A stretch of DNA of 64,000 bases from Kitasatospora sp. MAP12-44 (GTDB taxonomy: Bacteria > Actinomycetota > Actinomycetes > Streptomycetales > Streptomycetaceae): the NCBI RefSeq assembly GCF_029892095.1, contig NZ_JARZAE010000004.1:7316001-7380000 (forward strand), written 5' to 3'. The notes under the pieces were generated by a model. That model was given only the letters and a program-made list of their open reading frames with translations. It ran no database searches and had not been told where the DNA came from. This document shows, in pieces, positions 48,012 to 58,166 of this stretch; positions within the stretch are counted from its first letter, which is position 1, and the number at the start of each line of letters is the position of its first letter. Both the position numbers and the translations under genes were made by a program.

Positions 48012-49463
48012 TTACCCGCCCGGGCGGTGCTGGCCGTGCTGGCCGTGCTGGCCGTGCTGCGCGAACGCTTTCAGCAGCTGCCCGGTCGCCGCCTGGACGA
48101 TCCGGCGCACGTCGGCCGGCACGCCCGGGCAGTCGTCGGTGCGCAGTGCGCAGATCCAGTTCTCGGTGCCCGCGTCGAAGACGGTCGCGCCGCTCGCCGC
48201 GGTGTAGGAGGTCGTGTTCGCCGTGGTCGGCGGGCCGAACGCGCAGGCGACGTCGGCGTGTCCGAGCACGGTGACCTGCGGCGCGCGTCCGGACGTCGTG
48301 TCGAGGTGGTCGGACTCCGGACCGACCAGACCGGTCAGCTGCTGCCCCGCCGTGACGCCGGTGCCGGCCCACGGCAGGCTGCCCGGGTTCTCGACCAGCA
48401 GTGGCGCGTTGGTGTGCGCGTCGCAGGCGTAGGCCTGGCCGGTCAGCGAGCTCTGCGGGTCCGCGTCCGGCGGGCTCGGCCAGTCGCCGGTGACCCGGCT
48501 GTTGTCCTTGCCGTAGAGCGGATCCTCCTGCGGCACCTTGTAGTTGACCTCCACCCGGTCAGGCCCGCTCGCCGCCGACTCGAACCGGATCCTGCGGTAG
48601 ACGGCGTTCGCGCCGAGGAACGCGAGGTTGCTGCCGGCGTCCCGGGCGTGCGTGACGGTGGCGCGCATCGCCGGGGACCAGTACTCGTCGTGCCCCTCGC
48701 TCAGCACCGCCGCCGCGCCGTCCAGCGCGTGCGGGTCGAGGTCGAGGTCCACGCTCGTCCGGTACGCGAGCGGCAGGCCCTGGCGCTCGGCGAAGGCGAC
48801 CAGTGGCTGCTCCAGCCGGAAGAAGTCCGCCGCGCCGTCCTCGTCCTGGTACGGCCTGTCGAAGCTCACCGCCCGCGCGCGCGTCGCGAACGCGCCGTCC
48901 GGCCCGACGTACAGGTTCCGCCCTCCCCATGTGTTGTACGCCTGGTACGAGGTCACCGGCTGGACCAGCACCACCCGCCCGGCCACCGACGGTGATTCGA
49001 CCGTCAGCGGCACCCAGCGCTTGCCACCCGAGGCGGCATCGAGCCGGAGCAGGTACGACCCCGGCGGCCAGCCGTCGGTCGGGACGGTGACGCTCGGCTG
49101 CCACGGTGCGACCGTCATCCCGCGCGCGTCGGTGGTGGGCGCGGGCTGCGAGCGGCCGGGCGTCTGCGGGGAGGACCAGACGAGGCGGGCGGGCAGGCCC
49201 CCGGCGTACGCGCCGAAGCGGTAGGCGCGGACCTGGAAGGCGCTTGCCGTGGTGGAGACCATCAGCCGTACGGGCACGCCGGGCAGGACTCCGGCACGGT
49301 CGGCGTAGCCCTGGATCGCGTCGGTCGGCCCGGGGTCGGCGATCGCCCAGTCGGGCGCGCCGGCCTCGGGAGTGGGGGTCGCGGTGGGGGCGGGGGCGCC
49401 GGTGCAGCCGGCGACGAGGGACGCGGCGACGAGTGGGAGGATGATCCGCCAGGGGACTGGCAC
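48012..49463 (-). CDS. Lipoprotein with N,N-dimethylformamidase beta-like C-terminal domain
   Basis: The product is about 483 aa from GTG 49463. LPLVAASLVAGC|TG is a lipobox, followed by a Pro/Thr-rich linker. The remainder resembles the DMF-ase beta-subunit-like C-terminal domain found in secreted actinobacterial proteins: SYQAYNTWGGRNLYVG, LSEGHDEYWSPAMR and ANAVYRRIRFE. The C terminus ends in a His/Gly/Gln repeat encoded by a 9-base tandem repeat. True activity and substrate are unknown. Confidence 0.75.
   Translation of the reverse strand: MPVPWRIILPLVAASLVAGCTGAPAPTATPTPEAGAPDWAIADPGPTDAIQGYADRAGVLPGVPVRLMVSTTASAFQVRAYRFGAYAGGLPARLVWSSPQTPGRSQPAPTTDARGMTVAPWQPSVTVPTDGWPPGSYLLRLDAASGGKRWVPLTVESPSVAGRVVLVQPVTSYQAYNTWGGRNLYVGPDGAFATRARAVSFDRPYQDEDGAADFFRLEQPLVAFAERQGLPLAYRTSVDLDLDPHALDGAAAVLSEGHDEYWSPAMRATVTHARDAGSNLAFLGANAVYRRIRFESAASGPDRVEVNYKVPQEDPLYGKDNSRVTGDWPSPPDADPQSSLTGQAYACDAHTNAPLLVENPGSLPWAGTGVTAGQQLTGLVGPESDHLDTTSGRAPQVTVLGHADVACAFGPPTTANTTSYTAASGATVFDAGTENWICALRTDDCPGVPADVRRIVQAATGQLLKAFAQHGQHGQHGQHRPGG
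48027..48059. repeat. 9-bp tandem repeat (about 3.7 copies) in the lipoprotein 3' end
   Basis: GTGCTGGCC is repeated in tandem three times and then partially, within the coding sequence. On the gene strand it encodes a repeated Gly-Gln-His triplet near the C terminus. Such repeats can change length by slippage without breaking the frame. Confidence 0.85.
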
Positions 49464-49517
49464 GTCCCGACCGTACTGCGGGGCCGTGCCGATCGGGCAC
49501 CAAGACACGGAGACGGC

Positions 49518-50282
49518 ATGACCAGGGTCCAACTCGAAGAACTGCGCGCAGTGATCCACCCGCCGGGCAAGCTCGACAGCCGGGCGGAACACTGGGCCGG
49601 ACGCCTCTATATGCGCTCCATCTCGCTACGGGTGACCCGACTGATGCTCGGCACCCGCTGGTCGCCGAACCAGATCACCGGCGTCATGGTGGTCGCCGGC
49701 GTGCTCTCCGGAGCCGCGCTGCTGATCCCCGGGCTGCTCGGCGCCGTGCTCTGCGTGCTGTTCATGCAGCTCTACCTGCTGCTCGACTGCGTGGACGGCG
49801 AAGTCGCCCGCTGGCGCAAGCAGTTCAGCCCGCTCGGCGTCTACCTCGACCGGCTCGGCGCGTACCTCGCGGATGCCGCCGTGATGGTCGGCATGGGATT
49901 CCGGGCCGCCTCGCTCGGCCTCAGCCCCTACCTGGTGGCCGGGATGGCGGCAGCCATCGGCGTGCTCATCCTGAAGGCATCCTCGGACCTGGTCCACGTG
50001 GCACGGGCGGACAGCGGGCTCGCGAAGGCCACCGACCAGTCGGTCGTGCCGCGCTCCTCCGGCCTGGCCAAGGTGCGCCGCCTGGCCTCCGCCGTCGGCC
50101 TGCACCGGCTGGTCAACGGCATCGAGTGCACGCTGGTGCTGCTCGTCGCGGCGGTGGCCGACGCCGCTACCGGCCACCTGACGGCGACCAGGGCCGTGGT
50201 CGCCGGCGTCACGGTGATCGTCTGGATCCTGGTGCCGGCGCACATCGTCTCGATCGTCTCCTCGTCGCGCCTGAAGAAGTAA
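49518..50282 (+). CDS. CDP-alcohol phosphatidyltransferase-like membrane protein
   Basis: The product is 254 aa with about six hydrophobic helices. The family motif reads DCVDGEVARWRKQFSPLGVYLDRLGAYL. D1, D2, G, AR, G and D3 of the canonical D-x2-DG-x2-AR-x8-G-x3-D-x3-D are present. The position of D4, the usual catalytic base, is Ala (DRLGA). Canonical enzymes transfer a phosphoalcohol from CDP to an acceptor in phospholipid synthesis. The substitution suggests a specialised substrate or altered mechanism. It is divergent from the lipoprotein gene. Confidence 0.8.
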   Translation: MTRVQLEELRAVIHPPGKLDSRAEHWAGRLYMRSISLRVTRLMLGTRWSPNQITGVMVVAGVLSGAALLIPGLLGAVLCVLFMQLYLLLDCVDGEVARWRKQFSPLGVYLDRLGAYLADAAVMVGMGFRAASLGLSPYLVAGMAAAIGVLILKASSDLVHVARADSGLAKATDQSVVPRSSGLAKVRRLASAVGLHRLVNGIECTLVLLVAAVADAATGHLTATRAVVAGVTVIVWILVPAHIVSIVSSSRLKK

Positions 50283-50364
50283 CCGCAGCGGTGGCGGCGG
50301 GCTCTTGGAGCTTCCTACAAGCCTATGCGCTATCCGCTTGGTGATCTTTGGGTGGATCTTCAAC

Positions 50365-51963
<1,599 letters not shown>

Positions 51964-51969
51964 TGCGGG

Positions 51970-52011
51970 ACGAATGCCGGCCCCCGGGGTGTCCCGGGGG
52001 CCGGCATTCGT
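51970..52011. terminator. Bidirectional terminator, 19-bp perfect stem
   Basis: ACGAATGCCGGCCCCCGGG (51970-51988) and its exact complement (51993-52011) surround a GTGT loop. The hairpin lies seven bases from the guaB1 stop and seven bases before the convergent chitinase stop, and should end both transcripts. Confidence 0.92.
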
Positions 52012-52017
52012 GTTTGG

Positions 52018-53655
52018 TCAGCCGGTGAAGCCGGCCCACATCTTGGAGAACTCGTACGGCGTCTGGGTGATGTTGGTGCACTTGAAGAGGGCGCCGGTGC
52101 AGGCGTTGCCATCCCGGGTGACCTCCCAGAACGCCAGCTCGCCCAGGTGGTTCTGCTGGGCGAAGGTGAGCAGCTGCTGGGCGTCGGCGAGGCCGAAGAC
52201 CTCGTCCGCGTTGTCGTTCTGGCCGATCATCGGGGTGACCCCGACCATCGCCCAGGTCTGCGCGGTGGTCAGCGACGGCCAGTTCTGCGCGATCTGCGCG
52301 CGGGTGGACTGCGCCGCCTGGATCGCGTAACTACCCATCTGGCCGGACGGGTTGGGAGCCTCGGTGTCACCGAAGTCCATCGCCATCACATTGACCACGT
52401 CGACGTTGACGCCCGCCGCCTTGGCCGACTGCAGGACGTAGACGCCGTCGGCGGTCAGGCCGCTGGGCAGCACCGGGAGGGTCAGGCTGACCTTGAGGTC
52501 GCGGCCCTTGGCCCGCTGGGCGGCCTGCACGGCGGCGATCGCGGCCGAGCGGCGGTCGATCGAGGCGTGGTCGGAGACGGCCGAGCCCTCGATGTCGAAG
52601 TCGATCCGGTCCAGGCCGTAGGCGTCGACGACCTTCTGGTACTGCGCCGTCAGGCTCGGCACGTCCGTGCAGGACTGGGCCAGCTCGGTGCCGGCCTCGC
52701 CGCCGAAGGACGGCCGGACGTCGCCGCCGGCCGCGCGGACGGCGTCGAAGTCGGCCTTGTCCCAACCGGTGCCCGGGTCATAGGCGTTGAACCAGCTGGC
52801 GGTGCAGGCGCTGGTGCCGTTGACGATGAAGCCGAGCGAGAACTGCTTGAGCCCGGTGGTCGCGGCGATCTGCGCCAGGTTGGGCGTCGGGTACGCGCCG
52901 AGGTCGACGAAGGGTGCGGCCACCCCGGCGGCGGTGCCGCTGCCGGCCACACCCGTCACCGCGGCGGAGACCGCGGACTCGTTGCCGGCCGCGTCGAAGG
53001 CGCTGACGGTGAAGGTGTGGCTGCTGCCCGCGAGCAGTCCGGTGACCGTCGTCGAGGTGGCGGTGGTGGTGCTCGCGACCACCGTTGAGCCCTCGCGGAC
53101 GTTGTAGCCGGCCACCCCGACGTTGTCGGTGGAGGCGTTCCAGGAGAGCGAGATACTGTCCGGACCGGCGCCGGAGACCTTCACCCCGACCGGGACCGAC
53201 GGCGGGGTGGTGTCGACCGGGCCACCCGCACACGGGCCGTTGTTGATGGTGCAGTTGGCAGGCAGCACCTGGGCGCCGGTCCCGTTCGACACGTCCATCC
53301 CGACCACCGGGGCGCTGGCGCCGGGGGCGAGCGGCGAGGCCCAGCCTGGTGAGGAGACGGTGAAGTGGGTGCCGCTCTGGGTCAGCGTGCCGTTCCAGGC
53401 GCTGCTCACCGTCTCGCCGGCGGGCAGGTCGAAGGAGAGCGACCAGGAGGAGACGGGCGCCTTGGTGTAGTTGGTGATCGTGTAGTCGGCCTCGAACCCG
53501 CTGCTCCAGCTCTGCGGTTCGGTGAGGGTGGCCACCAGACCGGAGACGCCTGCGTCCGCCTGGGCGGTGGCGGGCAGTGCGAGCGGTAGGACGCCTCCGG
53601 CCAGCAGCGCGGTGGCTATGGTGGCGGTGACGGTGGGCAGGGTGACACGCCTCAT
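52018..53655 (-). CDS. Secreted GH18 chitinase with CBM2 and fibronectin III domains
   Basis: The product is 545 aa from ATG 53655, with GAGGAGG upstream. Residues 1-34 form a signal peptide. A CBM2-type cellulose/chitin-binding domain follows (ITNYTKAPVSSWSLSFDLPAG), then a fibronectin III domain (PDSISLSWNASTDNVGVAGYNV) and a GH18 catalytic domain. Its catalytic motif is DRIDFDIEG, with the DxxDxDxE glutamate. It cuts chitin outside the cell. A DasR-type site upstream links it to GlcNAc-controlled chitin use. Confidence 0.93.
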   Translation of the reverse strand: MRRVTLPTVTATIATALLAGGVLPLALPATAQADAGVSGLVATLTEPQSWSSGFEADYTITNYTKAPVSSWSLSFDLPAGETVSSAWNGTLTQSGTHFTVSSPGWASPLAPGASAPVVGMDVSNGTGAQVLPANCTINNGPCAGGPVDTTPPSVPVGVKVSGAGPDSISLSWNASTDNVGVAGYNVREGSTVVASTTTATSTTVTGLLAGSSHTFTVSAFDAAGNESAVSAAVTGVAGSGTAAGVAAPFVDLGAYPTPNLAQIAATTGLKQFSLGFIVNGTSACTASWFNAYDPGTGWDKADFDAVRAAGGDVRPSFGGEAGTELAQSCTDVPSLTAQYQKVVDAYGLDRIDFDIEGSAVSDHASIDRRSAAIAAVQAAQRAKGRDLKVSLTLPVLPSGLTADGVYVLQSAKAAGVNVDVVNVMAMDFGDTEAPNPSGQMGSYAIQAAQSTRAQIAQNWPSLTTAQTWAMVGVTPMIGQNDNADEVFGLADAQQLLTFAQQNHLGELAFWEVTRDGNACTGALFKCTNITQTPYEFSKMWAGFTG

Positions 53656-53733
53656 GGGCGGGTCCTCCTCGGCGAAGGGCAGCGCTGGGGAACGCCGCCG
53701 GGACAATGTGGGGGAGTGCCGCGGCTCCCTTAC

Positions 53734-53749
53734 AGTGGTACAGACCAAT
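53734..53749. promoter_or_regulatory. DasR-responsive element (dre) upstream of the chitinase
   Basis: AGTGGTACAGACCAAT matches the dre consensus AGTGGTCTAGACCACT at 13 of 16 positions, with the flanking TGGT and ACCA half-sites complete. It lies 79 bases upstream of the chitinase start codon. DasR, the GlcNAc-sensing GntR regulator, controls chitinases in this way in streptomycetes. Confidence 0.8.
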
Positions 53750-53833
53750 GGCATGCGTCAATACGGTCGGGGCGGCGGGATTCGGCGCGCGCCCGACGTG
53801 GTGAGGGTCCGTCAGCCGGCCTTGAGGCGGGGG

Positions 53834-54514
53834 TCAGGCCGTGATCGGGGTCAGTAGTGCCCGGCTGAGCACGCCGACCGAGTCGTCGAGCGCGGTGGTC
53901 AGCGCAAGCGAGGCGAGCGGGGCGCCGCGCAGTCCGCGCAGGGCCAGCACGGTGGCCCAGGCGGCGTCCCGGGCCCGGTCGATGCTCCAGACCCCGAGCA
54001 CGTGCAGCAGCGGCTCGGCGGGTCGGGCGGACTGCGGCTCGGGCAGCAGCTCCTCGCGGACCTGGGCCTCCACCCGGGCGAGCAGGTCGTTGATCCGGTG
54101 GTAGTCCGCCTCGAACGAGAGCGGGTCGCGGTCGAGCTGCCGGGCGGCGTCCAGCACGGCGAGCGGGAGGTCGTGCTCGATGTGCGCGTTCATCCCGGCG
54201 AGGGCGAACTGCAGGGGGTGGATGCCCGGGTGGTGCCGCAGCTCGAAGAGCGGCCGCCAGCAGGCCGGCGGCCGCCGCCCGGACGCGTCGGCGTCGAAGG
54301 CCGCCAGGTAGCGGGCGGCGAACAGCGCGTCCAACTCGGCCATGGCGACCGGGTCGTCGAAGAACGCCTGCGCCAGCTGATCGCGGATCAGCTCGGTGAC
54401 GGTGAGGTACATCCGGTTGAAGACCGCGACCCCGTCGGCCGTCGGCAGCCCCGCCCCGATCGCTTGAAGCCGATCAATCACCTGGTCGACGGTCGATACC
54501 TGGCTGATGGTCAT
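53834..54514 (-). CDS. DUF5995 family protein
   Basis: The product is 226 aa, all helical, with no signal peptide. The segments FNRMYLTVTELIRDQL, FAALAGMNAHIEHDLPLAVLDA-like NAHIEHDLPLAVL, and HRINDLLARVEAQVREELLP match the DUF5995 family, common in actinobacteria and of unknown function. The conserved AHIEHDLP may form a metal or active site. The gene is in the same direction as the chitinase but separated by about 180 bases containing the dre site. Confidence 0.75.
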   Translation of the reverse strand: MTISQVSTVDQVIDRLQAIGAGLPTADGVAVFNRMYLTVTELIRDQLAQAFFDDPVAMAELDALFAARYLAAFDADASGRRPPACWRPLFELRHHPGIHPLQFALAGMNAHIEHDLPLAVLDAARQLDRDPLSFEADYHRINDLLARVEAQVREELLPEPQSARPAEPLLHVLGVWSIDRARDAAWATVLALRGLRGAPLASLALTTALDDSVGVLSRALLTPITA

Positions 54515-54623
54515 GAGGTCGTCTCATCCTCTCGGCCGGGACAGGGAGCACCCACCCTGGCAGCCACCCGCCCCCGCCGGAAGCCGCCGCGCCACCCGTT
54601 CCGCCGACCAGGTCGTCATCCGG

Positions 54624-54711
54624 TCAGGGCAGGAGCCACTCCTGGGAGGTGTTGCCCGGGCTGCAGGTGCCGACGGTGACGCCGGCGCAGCGTCCCCCGA
54701 TCCCACATCCC
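54624..54711 (-). pseudogene. Possible remnant of a ricin-type lectin domain
   Basis: The minus-strand frame ending at TGA 54624-54626 reads CGIGGRCAGVTVGTC followed by SPGNTSQEWLLP. The spaced cysteines and the QEW triplet near a C-terminal stop resemble the last repeat of a ricin beta-trefoil. Upstream of it the frame turns into low-complexity Gly/Arg codons. The fragment is short and the similarity is by eye only. Confidence 0.3.
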
Positions 54712-54784
54712 CGTCCCCGTCCCCCTGTTCGCGCCCGACGTACCGATGCGCGGGTCGAACGAGAGTTTGCCAGACCGGGGTTGG

Positions 54785-54822
54785 GCCTCCAACAGCCCCA
54801 GTGCGCGGGGGTTGTTGGAGGC
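54785..54822 (-). terminator. Terminator hairpin downstream of the Mut7-C gene
   Basis: GGCCTCCAACA-like GCCTCCAACA (54785-54794) pairs with TGTTGGAGGC (54813-54822). CCCC and GGGG continue the stem inside after a small internal loop. It begins nine bases beyond the stop of the minus-strand gene at 54831. Confidence 0.7.
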
Positions 54823-54830
54823 GCTCGGGA

Positions 54831-55571
54831 TCAGACCGGTTGCGGGCCGAACTCGCGCAGTGCCTCGGCCACGATGGCCTCCAGGCGCGCGTGGTGGGCA
54901 CCGCGCCAGTAGACCTGTCCGCAGTCGGCGCAGCGGGCGAACGTGTCGTAGGCACGCTCGGTACCGTGCTGGAGCTGGTCGTACACCGCGTCCTTCGCGG
55001 TGTCCTGCAGCGGGCCGTTGCAGGCGGTGCACCGGCTCCAGGGGTTGAGCGGGGGTGCGAACCGGGAGAGCACGTCCTTCAGTTGCTCGTGCGGGCGGTG
55101 GCTGTAGACGTAGCCGCCCGCCCAGAGCTCGCGGCGGTGCAGCAGCCCCCGGTCGCGCGAGAGCATGACGCGCTGCTCGGCGGCCGAGCGGGCCGCCAGC
55201 GCCGCATCGCCGATGTCCACGTTCTCGTAGGCGGCGTCGACGCCCAGCAGGCGCAGCCGCCTGGCGAGCGTGCCGAGGTGCACGTCCAGCAGGAAGCGGG
55301 CCGGTCCTGGCAGCGTCTGCGGCCGGGTGAAGGCGAGCACCGAGACCTCCTCGCCGTCCCGGGGCAGGTGCGAGACGGTCACCTGCCGGCCGTCCACCAG
55401 GAGCGCGCCGACCTCGGTGAGCGGGACGCCGAGCGACTCCACCGTGTGCCCCAGCGTCGAGACGCCGTCCGTGCGGGCCGGCGACCACCCGGCCCGCCGG
55501 GAGGCTGCGACGAAGACGTGCAGCTCGGGGGCGAAGCTCAGGCTGATCTCGGGTCTCTCCACGCGTTCCAC
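54831..55571 (-). CDS. Mut7-C RNase domain protein with ubiquitin-like N terminus
   Basis: The product is 246 aa. Residues about 1-85 form a ubiquitin/MoaD-like domain (SLGVPLTEVGALLVDGRQVTVSHLPRDGEEVSVL). Residues about 90-235 are Mut7-C, a PIN-like RNase fold: FLLDVHLGTLARRLRLLGVDAAY, then VMLSRDRGLLHRRE with the conserved acidic/Arg residues. A zinc ribbon (CTAC and CADC) follows. Proteins of this type are presumed RNA-processing enzymes. The physiological substrate is unknown. Confidence 0.85.
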   Translation of the reverse strand: MERVERPEISLSFAPELHVFVAASRRAGWSPARTDGVSTLGHTVESLGVPLTEVGALLVDGRQVTVSHLPRDGEEVSVLAFTRPQTLPGPARFLLDVHLGTLARRLRLLGVDAAYENVDIGDAALAARSAAEQRVMLSRDRGLLHRRELWAGGYVYSHRPHEQLKDVLSRFAPPLNPWSRCTACNGPLQDTAKDAVYDQLQHGTERAYDTFARCADCGQVYWRGAHHARLEAIVAEALREFGPQPV

Positions 55572-55655
55572 CCGGCCAGCATGCCAGGGGAGCGGGGGTG
55601 GCGGCCAACGGTTATGACGATGGCCGATTCGCCGCAGCCGCCGGACACGCCGTGG

Positions 55656-56954
55656 CTAGGAGCGGGGTGAGCGGCGCACGGTGAGCGCGCCCAGGAAGCC
55701 CGCCAGGGCGCCCCAGACCACGCCCGCCGCCACCGTCACCAGCAGGTCGCAGTGCAGGGTCACGGCGGCGGCCGGGCCGCTCAGGCCGCCGACCCCCAGG
55801 AACGAGAGCCCGTAGCCCGCCGACACCCGGGTCAGCAGCCCCACCAGCAGCAGGGCCACGCCGAGCGCGAGTGCCAGCCGCAGGGCGTGCCGGCCCGGTG
55901 CGACGGGCCGGCCGGTGGCCGCGGCGGTCTGCCGTGCCATCAGCACCCCGGCGGCCAGCACCACCAGTGCCGCCAGCGGCAGCAGCAGCCAGGCCCGGCT
56001 GTCCTGCTGCCCGAGCGAGGAGAGGTTCAGGGTGGCCTCCTTGGTGCCGCCGCCCCCCAGCACCGAGGCGAGCGGCTCGGGGACCGACAGGCCGATGCTG
56101 CCGCCCTTCACCAGGCCGTGCCAGGAGCCGCCGAGCCCGACGCCGAGCGCCAGCCAGGCCAGATTGGGCAGCGCGAGCAGCACCACCGCGACGGTGGAGC
56201 GGGCGTCCGAGCCGCGGATCAGCACGACCACCGCGGCGAGCACCCCGAGCACGGCGTACGCCAGCAGTACCAGCACCGTCGCGTGCGCCGCCGGGCGCAC
56301 CCGCACCTGCTGGCGCAGCAGCGCCGACGGCAGCGGGGCGCGGCGGGCGACCAGGAAGGCGAGCAGCAGCACCACGGCCAGCCATAGCAGCCCGTAGCCG
56401 ACCGCGGCGGGCCAGTCGGCGTGGAAACCGATGGTGGGGGTGATGCCGAGCGCGCCGCCGATCAGGTCCGCCTCCGGGCTGCCGGTGGAGACGGTGAAGC
56501 TGTGCCGGGCCAGTCGGGTGAGCAGCAGGACGGCGGCCGTCCAGAACACCGCCATACGCAGCACCCGGGCTGCCAGCTCGCGCGGCGTCAGCACCGCCCG
56601 CAGGCGCAGCGGCCGCAGGAACGCCCAGCCGGCCACCAGGGCGCCGACCAGGCCCACCGAGAGCGGGACGGCCGAGATCTGCGCGCTCGCCTGGGCCAGG
56701 AACCCGGCGTCGCCCTCCAGTTGGAGCGGGATGCCGAGCGCCGTCAGCACCGTGGCGGCGGCCACGGGGACGAATGAGCCGCTCGGCAGCCCGTTCGCGC
56801 CGGCGGCCCACAGGCCGAGGGCGGCGACGGCGGCCATTACGACGAACGCGGCGACGGTGGCCACCAGTGCGTCCAGCCAGCCGGTGAGCGGGTGGTGCGG
56901 GTCGTGCAGGTGGTGCGGGTGGGCGGCGTCGGGGGGACCGTCACTCGGACGCAC
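55656..56954 (-). CDS. Streptophobe-family multi-pass membrane protein
   Basis: The product is 432 aa with about 10-12 hydrophobic helices and a His-rich N terminus (HPHHLHDPHHPLTGW). The overall pattern, with long Ala/Leu/Val helices and short loops such as HSFTVSTGSPEADLIGGALGITPTIGFHAD, matches the streptophobe family peculiar to streptomycetes. Its function is unknown. It is divergent from the DUF6777 gene, and the shared ~180-base region should hold both promoters. Confidence 0.75.
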   Translation of the reverse strand: MRPSDGPPDAAHPHHLHDPHHPLTGWLDALVATVAAFVVMAAVAALGLWAAGANGLPSGSFVPVAAATVLTALGIPLQLEGDAGFLAQASAQISAVPLSVGLVGALVAGWAFLRPLRLRAVLTPRELAARVLRMAVFWTAAVLLLTRLARHSFTVSTGSPEADLIGGALGITPTIGFHADWPAAVGYGLLWLAVVLLLAFLVARRAPLPSALLRQQVRVRPAAHATVLVLLAYAVLGVLAAVVVLIRGSDARSTVAVVLLALPNLAWLALGVGLGGSWHGLVKGGSIGLSVPEPLASVLGGGGTKEATLNLSSLGQQDSRAWLLLPLAALVVLAAGVLMARQTAAATGRPVAPGRHALRLALALGVALLLVGLLTRVSAGYGLSFLGVGGLSGPAAAVTLHCDLLVTVAAGVVWGALAGFLGALTVRRSPRS

Positions 56955-57137
56955 GCTGTCTCCTGCTCGGGTGTGGGCCGTCGGCGTGGGGGCCAGCCGT
57001 GGTGACCTGGCTGTTCCAGCTTCGGTCAGCGCGGCGGGATCGGCGCGCGGGGGCGGGGGATGGAGTGGCCCGACGGGGTGTCGGGGGCGGGCCGGCTGCG
57101 GTTGCGGGGTAGTGGCGGGCGGCGCAGAGAATGGGCG

Positions 57138-58124
57138 GTGAGCTCCGAAACGCCGTCAGGCCCGCCGTCCGGTCCGCCGTCCGCGCCACCACCTGATCGG
57201 CCGGCGGGGGAGCCCGGGGAACCGACCTCGACGGGATCCGCGGTGCCGCCGGTCGGGCCGCCGCCGCGGACGCTGGTGAGCGCATCGGGCGGCGGTGGGC
57301 AGCGGCCGCCGTGGTGGCGGCGACGGCTGGTGGTCGCGGCGGGCGTGGCGGTGGTCGCGGTGGTGGTGGGCATCGCGCTGGCGGAGCGGGAGCCGAATGG
57401 CACGCCGACGACCTCCGCCGCGCCGCAGATCGCGCTGCAGGCGGCGACCGTGCCCGGGCCCGACCCGTTCACGGCCTCGGTCGTCGTGGCGTCCGCCCCC
57501 GCGCCGTCCCCCGCGTCGTCCGGCGGGCCCTCGGCGACGGGGACGGTCGATGGCGGGACGATCGACGGCGGGACGGTCGGCCTCTACGGAGGCACCGAGC
57601 GCACCAGCAGCTGCGATGTCGGCCGGCTCTCCGACTTCCTGACCACCCACGCGGACAAGGGCCAGGCATGGGCGCAGGTGGAGGGCATCCCGCAGGACTC
57701 CATCGCCTCCTACCTGCACTCGCTGACGTCCGCGCTGCTGCGGGTGGACACCCGGGTCACCAACCACGGCTTCGCCGACGGCGCCGCGACCGGCTTCCAG
57801 TCCGTCCTCCAGGCCGGCACCGCCGTGCTGGTCGACAACCGCGGTGTGCCCAGGGCGCGTTGTGCGTGCGGCAACCCGCTGCTGCCGCCGGTCGCGCAGA
57901 GCGGGGCGACGTACGGTGGCGGTGGGTGGCCGTCGTTCCAGCCGGGCGGTGTGGTCAGCGTGACGCCGGCGGCGGCGCCGGTGAGCACGATCGTGATGGT
58001 CGACTCGGGGAGCGGCAAGGCGTTCGCCCGGCCGGTGGGCAGTTCGGGTAACCACGACGTGGTCGTCCCGCTCACGGGCCCGAGCGGCAGTTCCACGGCC
58101 GGTTCCCGTTCCTATGGCTATTAA
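57138..58124 (+). CDS. DUF6777 domain membrane-anchored protein
   Basis: The product is 328 aa from GTG 57138; ATG 57060 is an alternative that adds 26 basic residues. An N-terminal Pro/Gly/Ser-rich cytoplasmic part (residues about 1-55) precedes one transmembrane helix (about 62-82). The extracellular domain follows: GGTVGLYGGTERTSSCDVGRLSDFL, then VTNHGFADGAATGFQSVLQAGTAVLVDNRG and CACGNPL. These match the DUF6777 family of streptomycetes, of unknown function. Confidence 0.75.
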   Translation: MSSETPSGPPSGPPSAPPPDRPAGEPGEPTSTGSAVPPVGPPPRTLVSASGGGGQRPPWWRRRLVVAAGVAVVAVVVGIALAEREPNGTPTTSAAPQIALQAATVPGPDPFTASVVVASAPAPSPASSGGPSATGTVDGGTIDGGTVGLYGGTERTSSCDVGRLSDFLTTHADKGQAWAQVEGIPQDSIASYLHSLTSALLRVDTRVTNHGFADGAATGFQSVLQAGTAVLVDNRGVPRARCACGNPLLPPVAQSGATYGGGGWPSFQPGGVVSVTPAAAPVSTIVMVDSGSGKAFARPVGSSGNHDVVVPLTGPSGSSTAGSRSYGY

Positions 58125-58129
58125 TCATT

Positions 58130-58148
58130 TGCCTAAGCACCTTAGGCA
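58130..58148. promoter_or_regulatory. 8-bp inverted repeat upstream of the FBP-domain gene
   Basis: TGCCTAAG (58130-58137), spacer CAC, and CTTAGGCA (58141-58148) form a perfect repeat in an AT-rich patch 13-19 bases before the start codons at 58161 and 58167. It probably overlaps the promoter and could be an operator. It is not the DmdR iron box, whose half-sites are oriented the opposite way. Confidence 0.55.
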
Positions 58149-58166
58149 TTGTTAGCGTCCATGGCC

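Larger units (their letters stand above)
54515..54830. other. Intergenic region between DUF5995 and Mut7-C genes
   Basis: This 316-base stretch holds a possible decayed lectin tail (54624-54711 on the minus strand) and a terminator hairpin (54785-54822), both listed separately. Otherwise it is Pro/Arg-coding low-complexity GC-rich sequence with no gene that I can support. Confidence 0.6.

Noticed and set aside
58130-58148. DmdR/DtxR-type iron box
   Set aside because: The half-sites CCTAAG and CTTAGG are in the opposite orientation to the TTAGG...CCTAA consensus.
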